Source of the DNA: Lanius collurio
Taxonomy: Eukaryota > Chordata > Aves > Passeriformes > Laniidae
NCBI GenBank assembly: GCA_020086605.1
Contig: JACBWW010000012.1
Coordinates: forward strand, 15,105,913 to 15,169,912
Length of the DNA stretch: 64,000 nt
Direction of reading: 5' to 3'
A model generated the notes under the pieces. That model made no database searches, was not told the origin of the DNA, and saw only the letters and a program-made list of their open reading frames with translations. Below, piece by piece: positions 49,649-64,000 of this stretch (positions within the stretch are counted from its first letter, which is position 1; each line of letters starts with the position of its first letter). The translations under genes and the position numbers were made by a program.

Positions 49649-52600
49649 AGCCAAAAAGCTATTCTGCACACATTAAAAGAAAGAAAAAAGAAATCCTCCA
49701 GGATTAATTTTTGACCTGACTTTTTTTACATAATAGAATTCCCTTGATTTCAAAAGATCTCAAAATGGATCATTGTTTCTGGAAATCATTTTGCAAACAC
49801 TCTCAGCACTTCTGGAACACAAACTTTCCCAACAACTTTAAGAACAGTTTAGGGCAGGAGCAAGAGGATCATATGACTCTACTAAAACAGAAATTACAAA
49901 TGTGTAGAGGACATAGGCATTAAAACTTGAACTTGGGCAGGAACATGTTCATTTTTACTGGGAATTGCACTGAAACTTTAACCAAGGATCTTGGTTTTAC
50001 ATCTCGTCATACAAGCTGCAGCATCTTTTACCAGTCTGGGGCACTGGGAAAATATTAACTCAGGGGTGTTGCCTCACCTACTGAATCACTAATATTTCCT
50101 GTAGCACTGAATTTGACTGCTCTCATCCTAGCCAAGCATGACCTTGTTTAGCTTTTGAGGTCACTGCCTCAGGCAACATGGGGTAAAGAATAATTAAGAC
50201 AGTCTGGATTGTGATGCAACTGCATAACAGTCTATGACAAAAGTGCTTAATACCTTAATTTATGTCATTGCCAAAGACAGCAGTCTTCCAGTTAAAGGAC
50301 AAGATCAGCTGGCCAACTTTTACAGCCCACAGAAAAGCCTGATTGATTTTGATCGGCTGAATAATTAACACACAAGTGAGAGACAAAAAAGCCACCAACA
50401 GGGATCTCGATGTACAGTAGCTGTTAAGGACTACACCGACAGGCAGATTGTCCAGTAGGACAAGATTCAGCAAAAATATCTAACCTACATCCACTCTCAG
50501 CACAAAGGCACAACTTCTCTGGTGCTGTTGAAGATGCAGGCCTGTGTAAAAGGCCACTGCACCTTCCACCAACATGCCCACCTGGGCCTGCTCCCACACG
50601 TTTTAGTTTGTTGCCTCTTGCTTTTGTACTTCTAACCTTGGGAGTCCACAAAAAACTGAGTCAGTCAAGGATGAAAAGCAACTTGATGCTGTACTTTCAA
50701 GTAACTGATGCCTGAGAATTTTCATCTTTTCTGTTAATTATTACCCAGATGTAGATCAAGCTACTAACCTGAAGCATTAGCACTCAATACAACTATACTG
50801 CACTTCCTTTATCAAGACAAGTATTTATTTCTTATGGGCAGCTAATGGAAGCAAGTCAAAGAGGACAACTAGTAGCAACCTTAAGGAACTCAGGGCAGCA
50901 GCTGAACACGTGCTGGAAACCACTTCCTGAGATAAAAGTACTGTTCTGCTTCTTCCAATTTTAGTCATATCTATTTCTTCTTAGTATCAGTCTCACACTT
51001 CAGTTTAAATATTGCTCTTCTCTCCATAATTTTAACCCCCCTCCCCCAACCCACATCTTTACAAACAGTTACAACCACAGATCAATAAGCATAGCACAGC
51101 CAAACATGTCTTTTGGAAAAAACTAGTTGAAAGGAATCATTTACCTGTTGAAAGCTTTATCAGTGACCTTTCAGCCACTGTGTCACCCCCTTCACCCAGG
51201 CTACATCTCAACGTGATTAAAATCAAAATTAGTGTCTCAGTCCTCCAAACACCCAAACCCACCCATTACTGTTTTATAATGGGTTTCTTCAAAAACTGTC
51301 CCAGTGTAAATTTTCTCTTAATCTTTATCGCCCTAATGCTGCTGATTACTATGTTTTGACTAGACTATAAGACCCATGCATTATTTTAATTTATAAGCCT
51401 CTATAAGGGATAGCTGACAACACAGTTTGATGTGAAAAAGCCTCTAACTTCCTTATATGCTTCAGCCCAAGTCCTGCTGTGACAGAAAGGAGTGTTTGCA
51501 TTACAGTAAGTTAACATTAATGTTCATGGCTAGTTAAGCACTGGGACAGTCATTAACAAGTTCCCTCTGCTTTCTGGACAGAAGTCTTCTAGCTTATTCC
51601 CTAGAGTCATGAGCACATGTAATTGGGAGTGACAGGGGGCAGGGACAACCACCACCAACAGGTCCTTAGAACCATTGTTAAAGTTAACAGTGTTAAGAAG
51701 GTATGTATCCCAGGAATTCTTGAAGGAAATATTTTAATCCAAATAAAATACTACAGAGAGCTTGAGTAAATAATAATGATAATTTAATAATAATACTGCT
51801 TTTACTTAAAACCATATTTGAAGATAGATGGCTGTGTAAAATCTTTCAGGTTATCCACCTAGAGTATACAGATTAATGTGCTTTTACTACCGTGCACCTA
51901 CCCTTAAACCTAGTAAACGATCTGTGTCCTAGCAATACAGTAAGTATTTTAACAATACATTTTGTTGTGGCTTGTCCTGTGTCAAGGGGGATGTGAAGGT
52001 AATGGTTAAACAACAACAAACAACCTCCTGACACAGCAAGTCTGGGATATCTGACTGCTGTAGCTCTATTCAGTGTGCAGAACTGAAGAACCCAAAGAAT
52101 AGAGGACATCATACTTAAATAAGCTTTAAGGAACAACTTTGCTGACAGAAGTAAAAGGTGTATTTGTGGAAAATATGTTTTTCCAGTGACCACAATCAGC
52201 TGCATGGCAGAGACTAGCCTAATAGCAAAAAAACAGCCTTGGGCTCACAACACTTGCTGAACTATTCTTTAAATAAAAGTGAAGTCCAATTTCTCATTCC
52301 TTCACAATGTTCTGCTGCAATCCAGCTCCTAGATTTAGCTATCTTCCCCAAGAGATGCATAGTGTAAGTTTAGCATGAAGGAAATTACTATTTCCAACTC
52401 CTTTTAGTAACCTCAAAGAACAATTATTTTTACTACAGACACAATATTTACATTATTCTGACTGTACTTGAAAAATATAAATAAGAGAACAATCTACACT
52501 GTCCACAAGCCAGCTGAAGGTCCTTTAAAAAGCTGGCATTTCCCCACCTTTCCTTAAATCAGAAGGCAATAGTTTCATGACCCAGTTTACAATTAACTAC

Positions 52601-55600
52601 TCGGTAAGAACAAAGACTCTATTGTACCCCTGCCCAGCAGGCTAACAACATTTATAGCCTATGTTTGTTTTTACCATCAGTGTCAAGGAACAATTCCAAT
52701 AACTTCAAGAAAGTTTCACATGACTTTTAACAATCAGCAACAGGTCAGAAATAACTTGCTCTCTACATGACTTGTTTTACTGAGTTTTGTAGATAATGAA
52801 TTCACAGACATTTAGACAAAAAAAGTGGAAGCAGTTATCAGATGAGGTAGCATCACATGAAATGTGTTCAAAAACCTATGAAACTCAACTACTTTCTCAC
52901 TCTCTTTACAAGGAGACCACAGTAGATAATATACAGGTCCAGGTAAAAATACAGCTCTTAGGAAGTACCTGACTTCACAGCATCCCTTATTTTTATCCAA
53001 GATGACAGACTATCACCTTTGTGTTAGTATTGTCACTGTCGGCACATCAATGCAAAATTGTCCTTCCTTCTCCCATAGTAGAGAACTCTGCCTGTGACAC
53101 ACTCTAAGTCAGCTGAAAAACCACCTCTCACCCCATTGCCTGCATACAGAGGTACAGCACTAAAGAACTGAGCAAACACACACCTCTAGCTGACTTTTAC
53201 AGCTGCATCCTTAGGAGGTCAGGGAGCCAAATTCTTACAAGCTCCCACCATCTAGTTTCACAACCCTGACTACAATACTGAAAGTAACACTTTACTAATA
53301 ATGAAACCAAAATCCTGGAAAAAAAGTACAATTACAAGAAATGGAGACAGAACAGAAACTTACGGTACAGCTACTAGAAAATCCCAAAGTGGCACAGAAA
53401 ATCTGAAATAACTAAACCTGCTTAAGTGTCAGGACTTATATCAGAGGTGAATTCTGTCTCTCATTCTCTCTTGAATGTATCACTTTCTTCAAGCTCTGCC
53501 ATCTCTTGCAAATGAACCTCCAGCTAGCCAAGAAATCCCATCTTCTCTCACATCCAGCTATCGAACCCATAATTTTCATCTCTGGCAGGCTTGGTAACTA
53601 CCCACAGGGACAGGGTGGCCACTTGTTCTATCGGTACCAATTTCAACCTCTTAGTGATACCTTACTGTGTTTGCCTTGCTTTGCAAATATCAGACTGCTT
53701 AACTTGCACTTCAGTGCACAGCAGAGCAAACACAAAATATCCAGCGAATAACAAACTCCCGGATCTCCAAGATTTTACAAAATCATGCTGGCACTTATAC
53801 TATATAGCTTGTGGTGCAAAAAAAATAACTGCTAAGAGCTTCCAGACAACACAGTGCAGAGTGTCACAGAATTGCACACAAAGGAAACATGTTGAAGCCA
53901 TGTTAGACTTGCACGGAAGAGTGAATCATCCTTTCAGTCAATATTAAACAGTTGTAGCAAGAAGTAAGCACAAATGAAACCTACACCAACACAAAAAATT
54001 GAATTGGCCTGATCAGAGTAACTTTTTAGCAGAAGACATCAACTGGAACCATGAGAAAGCCAAACTGAAAGTAGAATGGGAGCAGCTGCTCTTTTAAAGT
54101 ATGCAGCATATTACTATTCTAAGTCTTTGTATCCTGGTGTTTTCAAATGAGATGGATAAATGCACCTTGCTTTGCATTTAAAGAAATCATAAGAGAAATC
54201 CTTGCATCCACACACTTTTTCTAAGGTGTATTTGAGAATAAGAAGCCTGACAAATGTTACTTACATATTCACACATGCTCTTTGGTACTTAGAAAAAGAA
54301 GTACAGGCCATGTGGAAACACAGCATCCAGTAAATATGATGGTGTGAGGGTGGTATGCCAAATGACTATCATACAAAGAAAGCCTGCATAATGATGCTAA
54401 AAAGGAAACAATACCACACAAAAAAAGAGCTGATTACTTCTTACACGTTCAGTAGACATGCAAAACAGTCAGTAACTCTGCTCAGTATCAAACACATGTA
54501 GACACTGGGAACTGTGTGCCCTTTACCTTTCTCCCCTAGTTTGAAAAAAACCAGGTAACTCTAACCTTGCCTCACAGGCCCTGATGCCTAAACCTTGTAT
54601 TGCTCTTGTCCTCTGGCCTCTCTCCAGTCTTACCATGGTGCACTGCCAAGAACTGGGCAGAGCTCTCAGGCTAAGACTTCAAAAGTCCTAAGCAGACATT
54701 AATAGTTACCTATGACATTGTTCCATTACACTAGGTCTTAGCTATATATAGATCTATCTATACACAGCGATATCTCATTTATGTGTGTATATATAGGTAG
54801 GTACATTTTAAACAAACCAACAGGTGATTGGCTCATTCTTCTCATGTCTCACAACAACCCCTAAATCTTCAACAAAAATGTTGCTAGCCAAGTTCCATTG
54901 TTAGTGCTGTATTTCTGCTCACATTTAGTAACTCTCATCAGTTTTTTTAATCAATTATGAGCACTCTTCTAACTTGTTAAAAAACAACTATGAACATAAA
55001 TTTTGCCCGCCACAGTGCTTACAAGTTTAGCATTTTATTTAGTTTTTTCAAGTCCTCAGCCTCCAAAAAAATAAGTTGAATGAAAACAGACAACAGTGAA
55101 ACTTGATTTGAATTGCTTTCCTAGAGCAGCTGCAGGATTTTTTCCCCCAACTACTTCAGCATCTACCTACTTTTTCACCTAGACCACATTCTCTAACTTG
55201 GTTAATAAGAATATATATCAAAGTAGCATAAATATTTTAAAGTCATAGCATAATGTCTCTATTTCTTCTACTTCTTCCTTTTCTGTTCAACTGTGTAGAA
55301 GACTATGAAATGAAATTCTAAGAAAGGTAGAAAAATAAATGGAATAATTCAGATTCTCAGTGAAGTAACAGTCCTGGTCAAGAAAAAATTCTGCTACTCC
55401 CTTCCTCTATAAACTAATTTGTAAAACTTGAAGAAGTTTAAGAGAAAAAAAGAATAAAAAAAGCTGTCCAATAAAGACCACACAGCCTAACAGAGTTATA
55501 TGGCCACAGAATTCTCTCTTCTCTTCAGACAGATGAAATGGAAAAATAGAATGAGCAATTCTGTAAGCCCACAACCATGAAGCTTTGTACATGAAAGCAT

Positions 55601-58600
55601 ACTGCTTTAACACAGCTAACATCTTACCTGGCAAGTTTACCCTAGTCATCAAACAGAACATGAAAATTATTTCACACTAAATTCAAGAACAAAGAACGAT
55701 CATTTAAAAAAGTATTTAAGTTAGAAAGCAAATGAAAAAAAGAGCATTACCAATTCCCAGGGAACTTCTACAGGAAAATTTCTAGGTGATGTAGCTGGCA
55801 ATACAAATGACTACGCAGAGAAAGTTTGCCATTTTATGGATGTAAGTTTTTTGTTAAGAAAATGTCTCAGTGAAAAATCACATCTGGCTCTCTACCTTCC
55901 ATCCTTCCTTATGTGCCATTTGTCTAAGCCAGGAGAACACAGCACCATCCGGAAAGACTTCTGGAGGTGGAAATAAATAAATAAATACTCCCCTCACTTT
56001 GGGAGAGAAAAGAAAATGAAACAGAAATAAGGAATACAATACAACCATTCTAAGCTCTGTCTTTTCTAGAAAACTGAGCCACAATAAGAACAAATAAGCA
56101 CTGACTGATTTCAGGTCCATAATCTAGTGGGGTTTTCTTCCCCACTTTTGTGTCATAACACTGAAGTAAACAAACCTGTGAATTTGTTGAGGGAAACAAA
56201 GGATTTTCTCTTGCATTTTCTGATTTAAATGTCCCACAGAACTCAGTGAGAAAGGGGGGATATATAAAGGGGGGATAAAAACAAACTTGAACTACTTTAG
56301 TTAAGGAGTCCACAGAATAATTAGGAAAGATATGTCTGGATAATAATCGATCTCCTAAGCAAAAAGTTATGAAAGACAGAATCTTATTACATAACTTCTT
56401 CAGCTCCCTTCATCTTGGTAAGTGGGGAAGTTAGATCTTCAGTAGCAATCACTGAAAAATAATGCAATACAGAATGAAGATGAGAAATTGAACAAGACAT
56501 TTTCTGACTCATAAACAAAGCCATTATCAACCGCACGACTTCAGGTGTCTAATATCAATGTAAAAGTAACATGTGATGATGATTATAATTGACAGCTGCA
56601 CAGTTTTAGAAAAACGAATAAATAAAACCATTAAGAGAGAGAAAAAGAGCCCAATTTTAATATCTCTTGCAAACCAGAAGATGAAATTACAGGCAGGAAA
56701 GACCTGTGGAAAGATTGATATTAACTTTTAATAGAAAAATAAGAACAGCTGTTATTGGAGGAACGGCCTTTTAAGAGCAACATTTGAGATTGATGCAAGC
56801 ACCCAACAAAGGGAGAAGGAAAGACCTCCTTAGTTCCAACTGTTTTGTGGGTCAGTGTTACCCCTCCATCTCATCATCCATAGGGATCTGTAGTCAAGGT
56901 AAATGAGAGACTGCTCGAGCCTCCGTCATCCAAAGTCTTGAAATATCTGTACTTTCAAACTGACAAGCAGGTAAACAAGAACAGTTTTTAAAGTGACTTG
57001 TAAGCTATTAATTGCCTCTTTAACTTACTACTTCATTACCTGCATGTCAGGCACATCGCACCCTTCCAATCACAGACAGATCCACACCACAAGTTTTTCA
57101 ATGGATCTGAAGCAGTTGAAGAATGACAAGTCTGAATATAAACTTTGGTTGGGAGCAAGATTCGGTTTTCATGCAAAAAATGCTCCACCCACACCCTAAA
57201 CGATTTTAGCTTTTGGCTTATGATGCTTGAGAAACATATTTTCAACCAGAAACTCCACTTAACAATGAGACTTTGCCCAGAAAAATACCTTTCACTTCCA
57301 CTGTATCTTTCCCAAGGCAGAGGGACAAGTGAGTGAACCCAAGGAAACACACTTCTCTTTTACATGTAGGTGTGATGACTCCCTTCCAAAATCTGACCTA
57401 AGGACAACAAAGGAAAGACACTTTCCTTCTCTCCCATGTCGCTCCATCATCAGATCTCTGGCAAGCAGAGATAAGAGTAAGATCCCCCTCTAGCCACACC
57501 AGCAGGGTAACATCAGGAGTATGGGAAAAAACTAGCCCTATCACCATTCTAGAGGCTTCTGTACACAAGTGGGGCCACTTGCCAGTCAGGTGAAACCTTG
57601 TGGAGCTGAGTTGTCTGAATATGAAGTTCAGCTATGGGGGGCACATTTTTGAGCCTAGCTGACCACCTTCCTCAGATAGCAAGTAGCCAGAAAGTATAGT
57701 CAATGGTTTGGGGCACAAACATATTTTATTTACATTCAGCAGGCAAGATCAACCTGTCTAACTAGCTCAGTTCTTGCATTATCAGATGATGACAAATAAC
57801 TCAGTGCAGGCCAGCTTGGAAATCTGAAAATTTTTAAGCAAATGAAATGCCTGAAAACTCTTGCTTCAGAGATACCCCACATTCCCACTGTTTCTTTCTT
57901 CTTAACTCACCTACCACAGCTCAAAAAGGAAGAATTCTCTCCCATTCCCAGTCTCTCCTGAACATATATATTTCTTTTTCTCTTTCTTCTTGAATTTTGC
58001 TACTCCCTCAATTTTCTCTTATTGCCTGGAGCAACATTTTCCTCAAACACCTGAAAAAGGTCTTTCCACTCATTTCACAAAACAAGTGGAGGAAGACAGA
58101 CAGGACAACTGTGTTCTGTTGTCAGAAGAAGGCACTTCTTGAGTAACTGAGTAATTTGGCAAGACAACTACCAATTTTTAAGTGCATGGAACCAGTTTGT
58201 CTACACTCCCCTGCCCAACTTCACAGTCAATGAAGTCACTACTTTCAGGGTTAAAGAAAAAGTTTCCATTAGAAATCACATCATTGAAAAGAGAGTATAG
58301 GAAGAGCCACTCCACGATAAGAAGAGTCAAGTTCTACTTTTTCAAAATGCACAGGCTTAAATATCTTGAAAACTTGGCTGTACAGTGCAACAAATCTGAT
58401 CAAAATTACATGAAGCGTGATAATAAGAAAGGAGAGGGTGGCTATACCATGCTGAGAATATGTTTAATGATAGCTAAAAGGGAAGAGGTATGATGTGAAA
58501 ATGGCTGAATAATGGTTGACAAGAATGACTAAAGTGAACACGTGAAACAGAGTATCTTGTTGGATGCAGAGAAGTCTTCTGAGCAAACTGGCCAAAATGC

Positions 58601-58988
58601 ATACGAAGTCTTACAAAAAAAGAAATGGGAGAGACAAAGTAAACACTGCACTTGAAACGCAGCAGACAGGAACAAAGGAGCAAGCCCCAGGAGAAGGCAG
58701 CATCTTAGAAGACAGCACAGATAATGATGCTGCTTGAAAGCATGCAGAAGGCAAAGTCTCTTGGAGAATCTGAGAACTATTACTCTACTACACAAACAAG
58801 GCGATAATGGAGACCTGAGAAAGCACAGCATTTACAGACAATTAGTCTGCTGTCTACAAAGTTTTTACCAAAGTAAGTGAGGGTAAAAAAAAGAGGTCCT
58901 CACTAAGGCAAAACTTTGTAAAGTCTGATTCAGTCGAAATACTTACCAATAACCTACTTGTTCCTGCAGAAATAGAGGTAGCAGTGAC

Positions 58989-59007
58989 AAAAAAAAAAAA
59001 AAAAAAA
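58989..59007. repeat. Poly(A) run
   Basis: Nineteen consecutive A on the + strand. No LINE-like body precedes it, so it is not called as a retroposon. Confidence 0.95.
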
Positions 59008-59597
59008 GGGAAAACCAATCAATGACAAAAAAGTCAGAGTACAAAAGAAAATGATTACATCTGGGAAGAATATATGTAAGTAAAATGTTAAATTATTATG
59101 TGGGGTGTTCCCAGAAGGTTATATATTCATTCTAAACATAATAATGATTCGGTTTTTTGACAGCAACATTACATTATAATCCACAACTACTTATTATTAC
59201 ATTTATTACTCAGCATAACAGGAAAATTTTACCTATTACAGTTTCAAGAAAGTCAAGAACAAAGGTTTCAAAGCATGCTTGTTTTCTTGTGCTTTTCATC
59301 AATTTTTTCAGCACACATACAAGAATTTTTTATTACTTAAGCGCAACAGTAGATTTTCCTGTATTATTATACTCTGTATTTTCCCCCTTTATCTTTCCAA
59401 AACAGCTGTCCTACATAGATGACACCATACATCAATTCAGCAGAGAAATATCTAACCAATGTACTCATTTACTTTCCTTCACTGGAAACTGGTGAGAGTT
59501 GAGTAAGAAGGACTGGTTGTTTGGTTATCTTGATTTGTTGCAGGGAGGTAGTTTTGGGGGCGGAGTTTTTGTGGATTTTGTTTGATTATTTGTCTTG

Positions 59598-59618
59598 TTT
59601 TTTTTTTTTTTTTTTTTT
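59598..59618. repeat. Poly(T) run
   Basis: Twenty-one consecutive T on the + strand. No recognisable element is attached. Confidence 0.95.
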
Positions 59619-62600
59619 CCCAGAGTAGAAGTATGGCTTATGAATAAGAACTGAACTTATTAGAAAAGTCTGGGCTTAAAAATACCATTCATTGTCAGAA
59701 TAAAGGAATTTTGTTTAAAGATTAACTTTTTGTTTAAAAGTACCGACATCTCTGCTTATCATAAAGCAGCCTTTTGTTTTTAAAATTATGGAAAATTCAG
59801 CTAAGAGAATTCACTCTACATTGACCCATCTATTCTTCCAACTTGGAGAATATTTACCTTAATGTATGGACTATTGGCCGAACTAGGGTGTTGGATCATG
59901 AGAAGCCAGACATTTAACATAATTAAAGAGAATATTACAAAACGGGGAGATGTCCAAGGGTTGGTTACAAAACACGTTAATTTCAAAAGTGTACACTGGA
60001 ATGAGACCATTAAATTCATCAGTATTAACATGATTTAAGTGTTTAACATGAATAGCATACAAAATTTGGGAAAATGCTTGCTGAAGTTTCAGTAACACAT
60101 TTCTTTATAATGTAACCGCTAGTTTTGCAGAAGTTCCTATGTCTAAGACAGAACCTTTTAAGAACATTTGGGAATGTACCATTGTAAAGAAAGCATTCAA
60201 AATGCCTAATAAGAGGAACAGTAAAGAAGATGCATAATTGGTTCAGAAAAATACAGAATTGAACTCAAAAATAGATAAACCCCCCCAACTACTGTCAGTA
60301 AAAAGTGAAGAAAAGCTAGTGAGTTACATGCTTTAAACATATCAATGAGCGATTTGTTTATATTTAGTCTTTCAACTCTATTAAGAGAATACACAGCATC
60401 CGTAATACATTCTGCAAAATCTTCCAGAACATCCATAAATCACAAACCAACCAAACTTTCAAATTATATGTTACACTATTGCTACCACAGCAACTAAGGC
60501 AGAAATGTAATTCTTGCTTTTTCACAGCTAAGGTGTCGCCATTTGAACAAACTGTTCTTATTTTCTGTTTCACTCTTATTTTAAATATTCTTTGTAAGGA
60601 ATGCTACTGAGCATTTCCTTTTTTTTTTTTTTGCTCTTACAACTTCTGCATTTGTCTATCAGTCAAATTGTTGAGAAATTTGATTAGTTACCCATTTTAA
60701 ACATCTGTGTGTAGAAGAGAAAGATCTTGTTTACATTAACCAGATCATGCTAATATGATGCACATAAGCATGCCTATGCACACAGAGAGCATAGACTGTA
60801 AATAAGTTTTAATAGTGATCTGCAGTTGGAAAAAAATAGATCAAATGATAGTTTGACTTTCAGCAATTTGAAAAAATGGAACAGTAACTCAAATGTTTTT
60901 GTTTATCTAATTACACCCTTCATGTAGAATATTACATGCTTTCATTGCTTTGCTTGTCCATAAGGCTACTGAAGGTAAGAGAACCTACAGCCATTTAAGA
61001 GGTATGGTGTTTCTCTTCACTGTTCAAAGACAATCATGACCTGTCCTATGATAAACATAAGCAATACTCATAAAAAAAAAATTAAAAAAAAGACACTGTC
61101 TTGAGTTTGAAAACTGAGATAGCAGTTGGAACTGGAACATGCTAAATAATTACACTTTAATAAGAAAGGTTGTTGGGGATTTGTGGTTTTTGTTTTGTTC
61201 TTTTTTACAAGTGACTAAGGAGCAATCACAGTTAGTATTCCTGTTTCAGGATTGTCCTTATTAGATCAGAATCACAGCATGCCAAGAGGTACAAATATGG
61301 TTTGTTCACATAGATGTATTAGTCCCTCCTCCAAAGAGCTTACCACTCCAAAATAGACAAGAATAAGTGATAGTTACAATGACAGCAATGTCTCCATTAA
61401 ATACTTCAGAAAGGCAGTAAGAAACTAATCCTACCTTACACAGAAAGTCAAACAAGTCTCCTAAGTCTCTGGCTGCCAACTTATATAAAAATGCCTATTT
61501 GCCCACAATGACATTGAGACAAGGGTCACAGAAAAAATAAATCAGTGACATAAATTTGCTCTGCCTTTCTATGTAGCACTGCCTTCTTAACCATCACCTC
61601 ACCTAATGAGTCAGCAAAGGTCCCTAAATACAGCGAGTGGGCAGTTTAAACATAAACAACAAAATGCTCAGTGCAAAAAGTTTCATGTTTTGAAAGAATT
61701 AAAAAGCTCTTAAGAACAGTTCTTGACGGCAGCATAAAGAATGCCAGAGTTGGAGCCTGCACTCCTCCCAACTTATTTACATGTTTATCCCTTCACTTTC
61801 CTTCTCTGCTGTATTAGCCAATTTGGAGACTGACAAGATCAAAGCAGCAGCTAGAGTGCTAAGATCAATAAGGCACACCCAAATAAACCCTTCCATGACA
61901 TATAATACTCCAAACAAACAAAACCCCATGCTAAAAAATTGTGCACTTACAGAACAAGAGACAAGCTAAAGAAAGACACACCCCAAATGTGTACTATATA
62001 CATACTTAAGCAGCAAACAACTTTCCAAAACAGAAAAACAACCTTCCAAAACACACATTAAATAACCCAACATCTGGGATTTAATTCTCTTCAGAGAGGC
62101 ACTCAAATTATTTTTTAATGCCTCCCACACTTTAGACATCTAAAGCCCTGAAATAGACTACTTAGGATGACTACTAGTACTACCCAAATGTCAAAACAAC
62201 TAGAGACACAGATTTATATCTGTTTTCCCATTGTAGTCTTTCATTCTAGGTTGAAATTTGTAACTTTCCAAAATATTAGCTCTCAAAAGGCACTTTTACT
62301 TAAGCAAACCATTCCCCAAACAAGAAAGATTTCACACTGCTAAGTGTTCAGGCACTGAATTGTCACACTGTTAATTCTAAAACTTAATTTATAGGCATTT
62401 TTCTTCTTCAAATTAAATCTTCTCCTTCACCTAAGAGGAGCATTAGTACCTCAAAAAGACTTCTGTTTCAGTAGACAGGAGATGTACTTTCAATGTCTTA
62501 AGAAATAAAAATCTCCATGATAGTCTTGAAGTATAAATCTTTCACACTTAAACTGTTACCAGTTTTCTAAAAGGCCTTCTTATTCTGGATTTTAGGAGAG

Positions 62601-64000
62601 GTAAAAGGAGCTGTTTCCCACATGGACACAAGATTCAATCCACTCCTTTTATTGTGGAAGAAGCCCTCAGAAAGCAAGTAAGTCCACTGCACACAGGTGA
62701 GTGTAAGAGCAACTGTTGATAAATTTCCACAGTACAGCCACATACAAAATAGTGAGATTAAGCCAAGTGTAAGTCATGAGCTCTGGTGAAAAACAGACTT
62801 GTTCCAGTTCTTCCATAAAAACTCTATCTGTATTAAAGACTTCTGAGAAGTCACAGGCATGTAAAGGACAGCTTCTGCCTCCAGGCTTTGTGGGTTTACC
62901 AAGCAACTTTTTTTAAAACTTGCCTTTAACTACCATTTTTGGGAACGTTTAATAAAAGTTCCTAAGGGAAGCCTGGTATTCCTGCCAGTCATCATAAAAG
63001 CATACTCCTCTCTAGGGGAGCTCTTGCCATACCTGTCCTTTACAGCAGTTGTATCAAATCAGAGATCAGTAAACCAAGCCACTAAGAGAAACCTATTTTT
63101 ATTTTTAGTTTTTTCCCTTGAAATGCAGCAATACTCAATACAATTCAGGGCTTTGAGCAGTGCAAATGCCATTTAAACCACTAAACTTATGTCTCCACCT
63201 TCCAGAACTGTGTAGATATTGTACCATTTATTCCATGAATCCTGTAACCTGCAACAGCACTTTCTGGTCTGGAAGACATCTCTGCAGGGCAGTGGGCCTG
63301 CTACAGAAAACTAACATCTCTCTAATCCTTCAGGGAGTTCCTCCAGCTCCAGGTTGAAAAATGAGTGAATGCTGAACTTGTTCTGTGAACAGAAGACTTC
63401 AGCCTCATACACTCTGTCAGGTACTTTGCACAGAGCATGGTAGGTCAGACTGAAATTCTGCTCCTGGTGTAAAACTGTATCAGAACTGACCAGAAGCTGG
63501 CCTAAGAGGAAAAAATAGATGCAGCTGGAAGGGTTAGGTCATATATTTGGGAATATATTTCTTTGATACATGAGAACATACTTCTGGGTAGAAGTCAAAA
63601 ACAAGAAAATTGTCCTTCTTCACTATCGCGTAAGTAGGTCAATTTTTATTGACATCAGAAATACTCAAAACAGCATTGCAAATTAAAATCTTAATTAAGG
63701 AAGGACATTCAAAGCACTTAACATCTGCACAATGACTTCTGGAAGAAAAATAAAAACTTAACTCATTTACCAGGTTTCTGCAATAAATTCATTGCATTGC
63801 AATAAAATTCATATGGGTTGCACTAATTTTGAGATGGACTGATCTTGTTACACTGTCACCTAGTTACTCTAGAGCCACACACTGACAGCTTCAAGGGGAA
63901 TTGAGCTAGGCTCAGAACAACTAAGTCAAATGTGTGTCAATTTACCGTGTTACTAACCTACAACTAACCTACTACAGGTGGGATTATAACTCCTGCAGTA

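Larger units (their letters stand above)
49578..64000 (-). other. ZNRF2 first intron, partial
   Basis: AT-rich intron sequence running off the right edge. It contains homopolymer runs and a TATA/GATA-like microsatellite patch near 54740-54800. No exon, RNA gene or clear transposon recognised. No CpG-rich first exon is present, so the promoter is outside the window. Confidence 0.75.

Noticed and set aside
58989..59618. Poly(A) and poly(T) runs as possible ends of processed pseudogenes
   Set aside because: No coding similarity or target-site duplication could be seen next to either run.
1..64000. CRISPR arrays, operons, prophage or other prokaryotic systems
   Set aside because: The window is clearly vertebrate: spliced NLR and RING genes, long introns and CR1-related repeats. 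No regularly spaced repeats were seen.

Overview
This is vertebrate nuclear DNA, most likely from a bird. Exons are short and separated by kilobase introns with consensus splice sites, the sequence is AT-rich and gene-poor, and the only recognisable interspersed repeats are a CR1-type LINE fragment and a tRNA-derived SINE with a CR1-like tail. SINEs of that kind are known from songbirds, so a passerine is the best guess. There is no CRISPR array, operon or other prokaryotic feature. Nearly all short open frames in the window are chance frames in introns and intergenic DNA.

Two real protein-coding genes are present, arranged tail to tail. (1) Positions 1-14472 (+) hold the 3' two-thirds of NOD1: the end of the large NACHT/WHD exon, which is cut by the window start, then seven LRR exons of exactly 84 bp and a short last exon. 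All nine pieces join in frame to about 697 codons. The 3' UTR probably ends near 15.6 kb or 17.3 kb. (2) Positions 22.0-64 kb (-) hold the 3' part of ZNRF2, a zinc-finger/RING E3 ubiquitin ligase: exon 2 at 49482-49577, exon 3 at 29776-29881 and the last coding exon at 28997-29054. An approximately 7 kb 3' UTR candidate reaches down to a signal at 22040-22045. The first exon lies beyond the right edge. This convergent neighbour pair matches the human 7p14 order.

The two genes are not functionally coupled as far as is known. NOD1 senses peptidoglycan fragments in the cytosol and signals through RIPK2. ZNRF2 is a membrane-associated ubiquitin ligase.

Between the genes (about 17.3-22.0 kb) is a GC-richer block with a CpG cluster at 19.37-19.86 kb carrying forkhead-, SOX-, TAATCC- and AP-1-like motifs. 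It is a candidate enhancer or non-coding RNA promoter. I found no clearly novel system. The points most worth checking are a GC-AG intron inside the ZNRF2 RING domain, an orphan exon-like segment on the opposite strand at 39956-40057, two isolated CpG clusters, and tandem proximal/distal polyadenylation options for ZNRF2.
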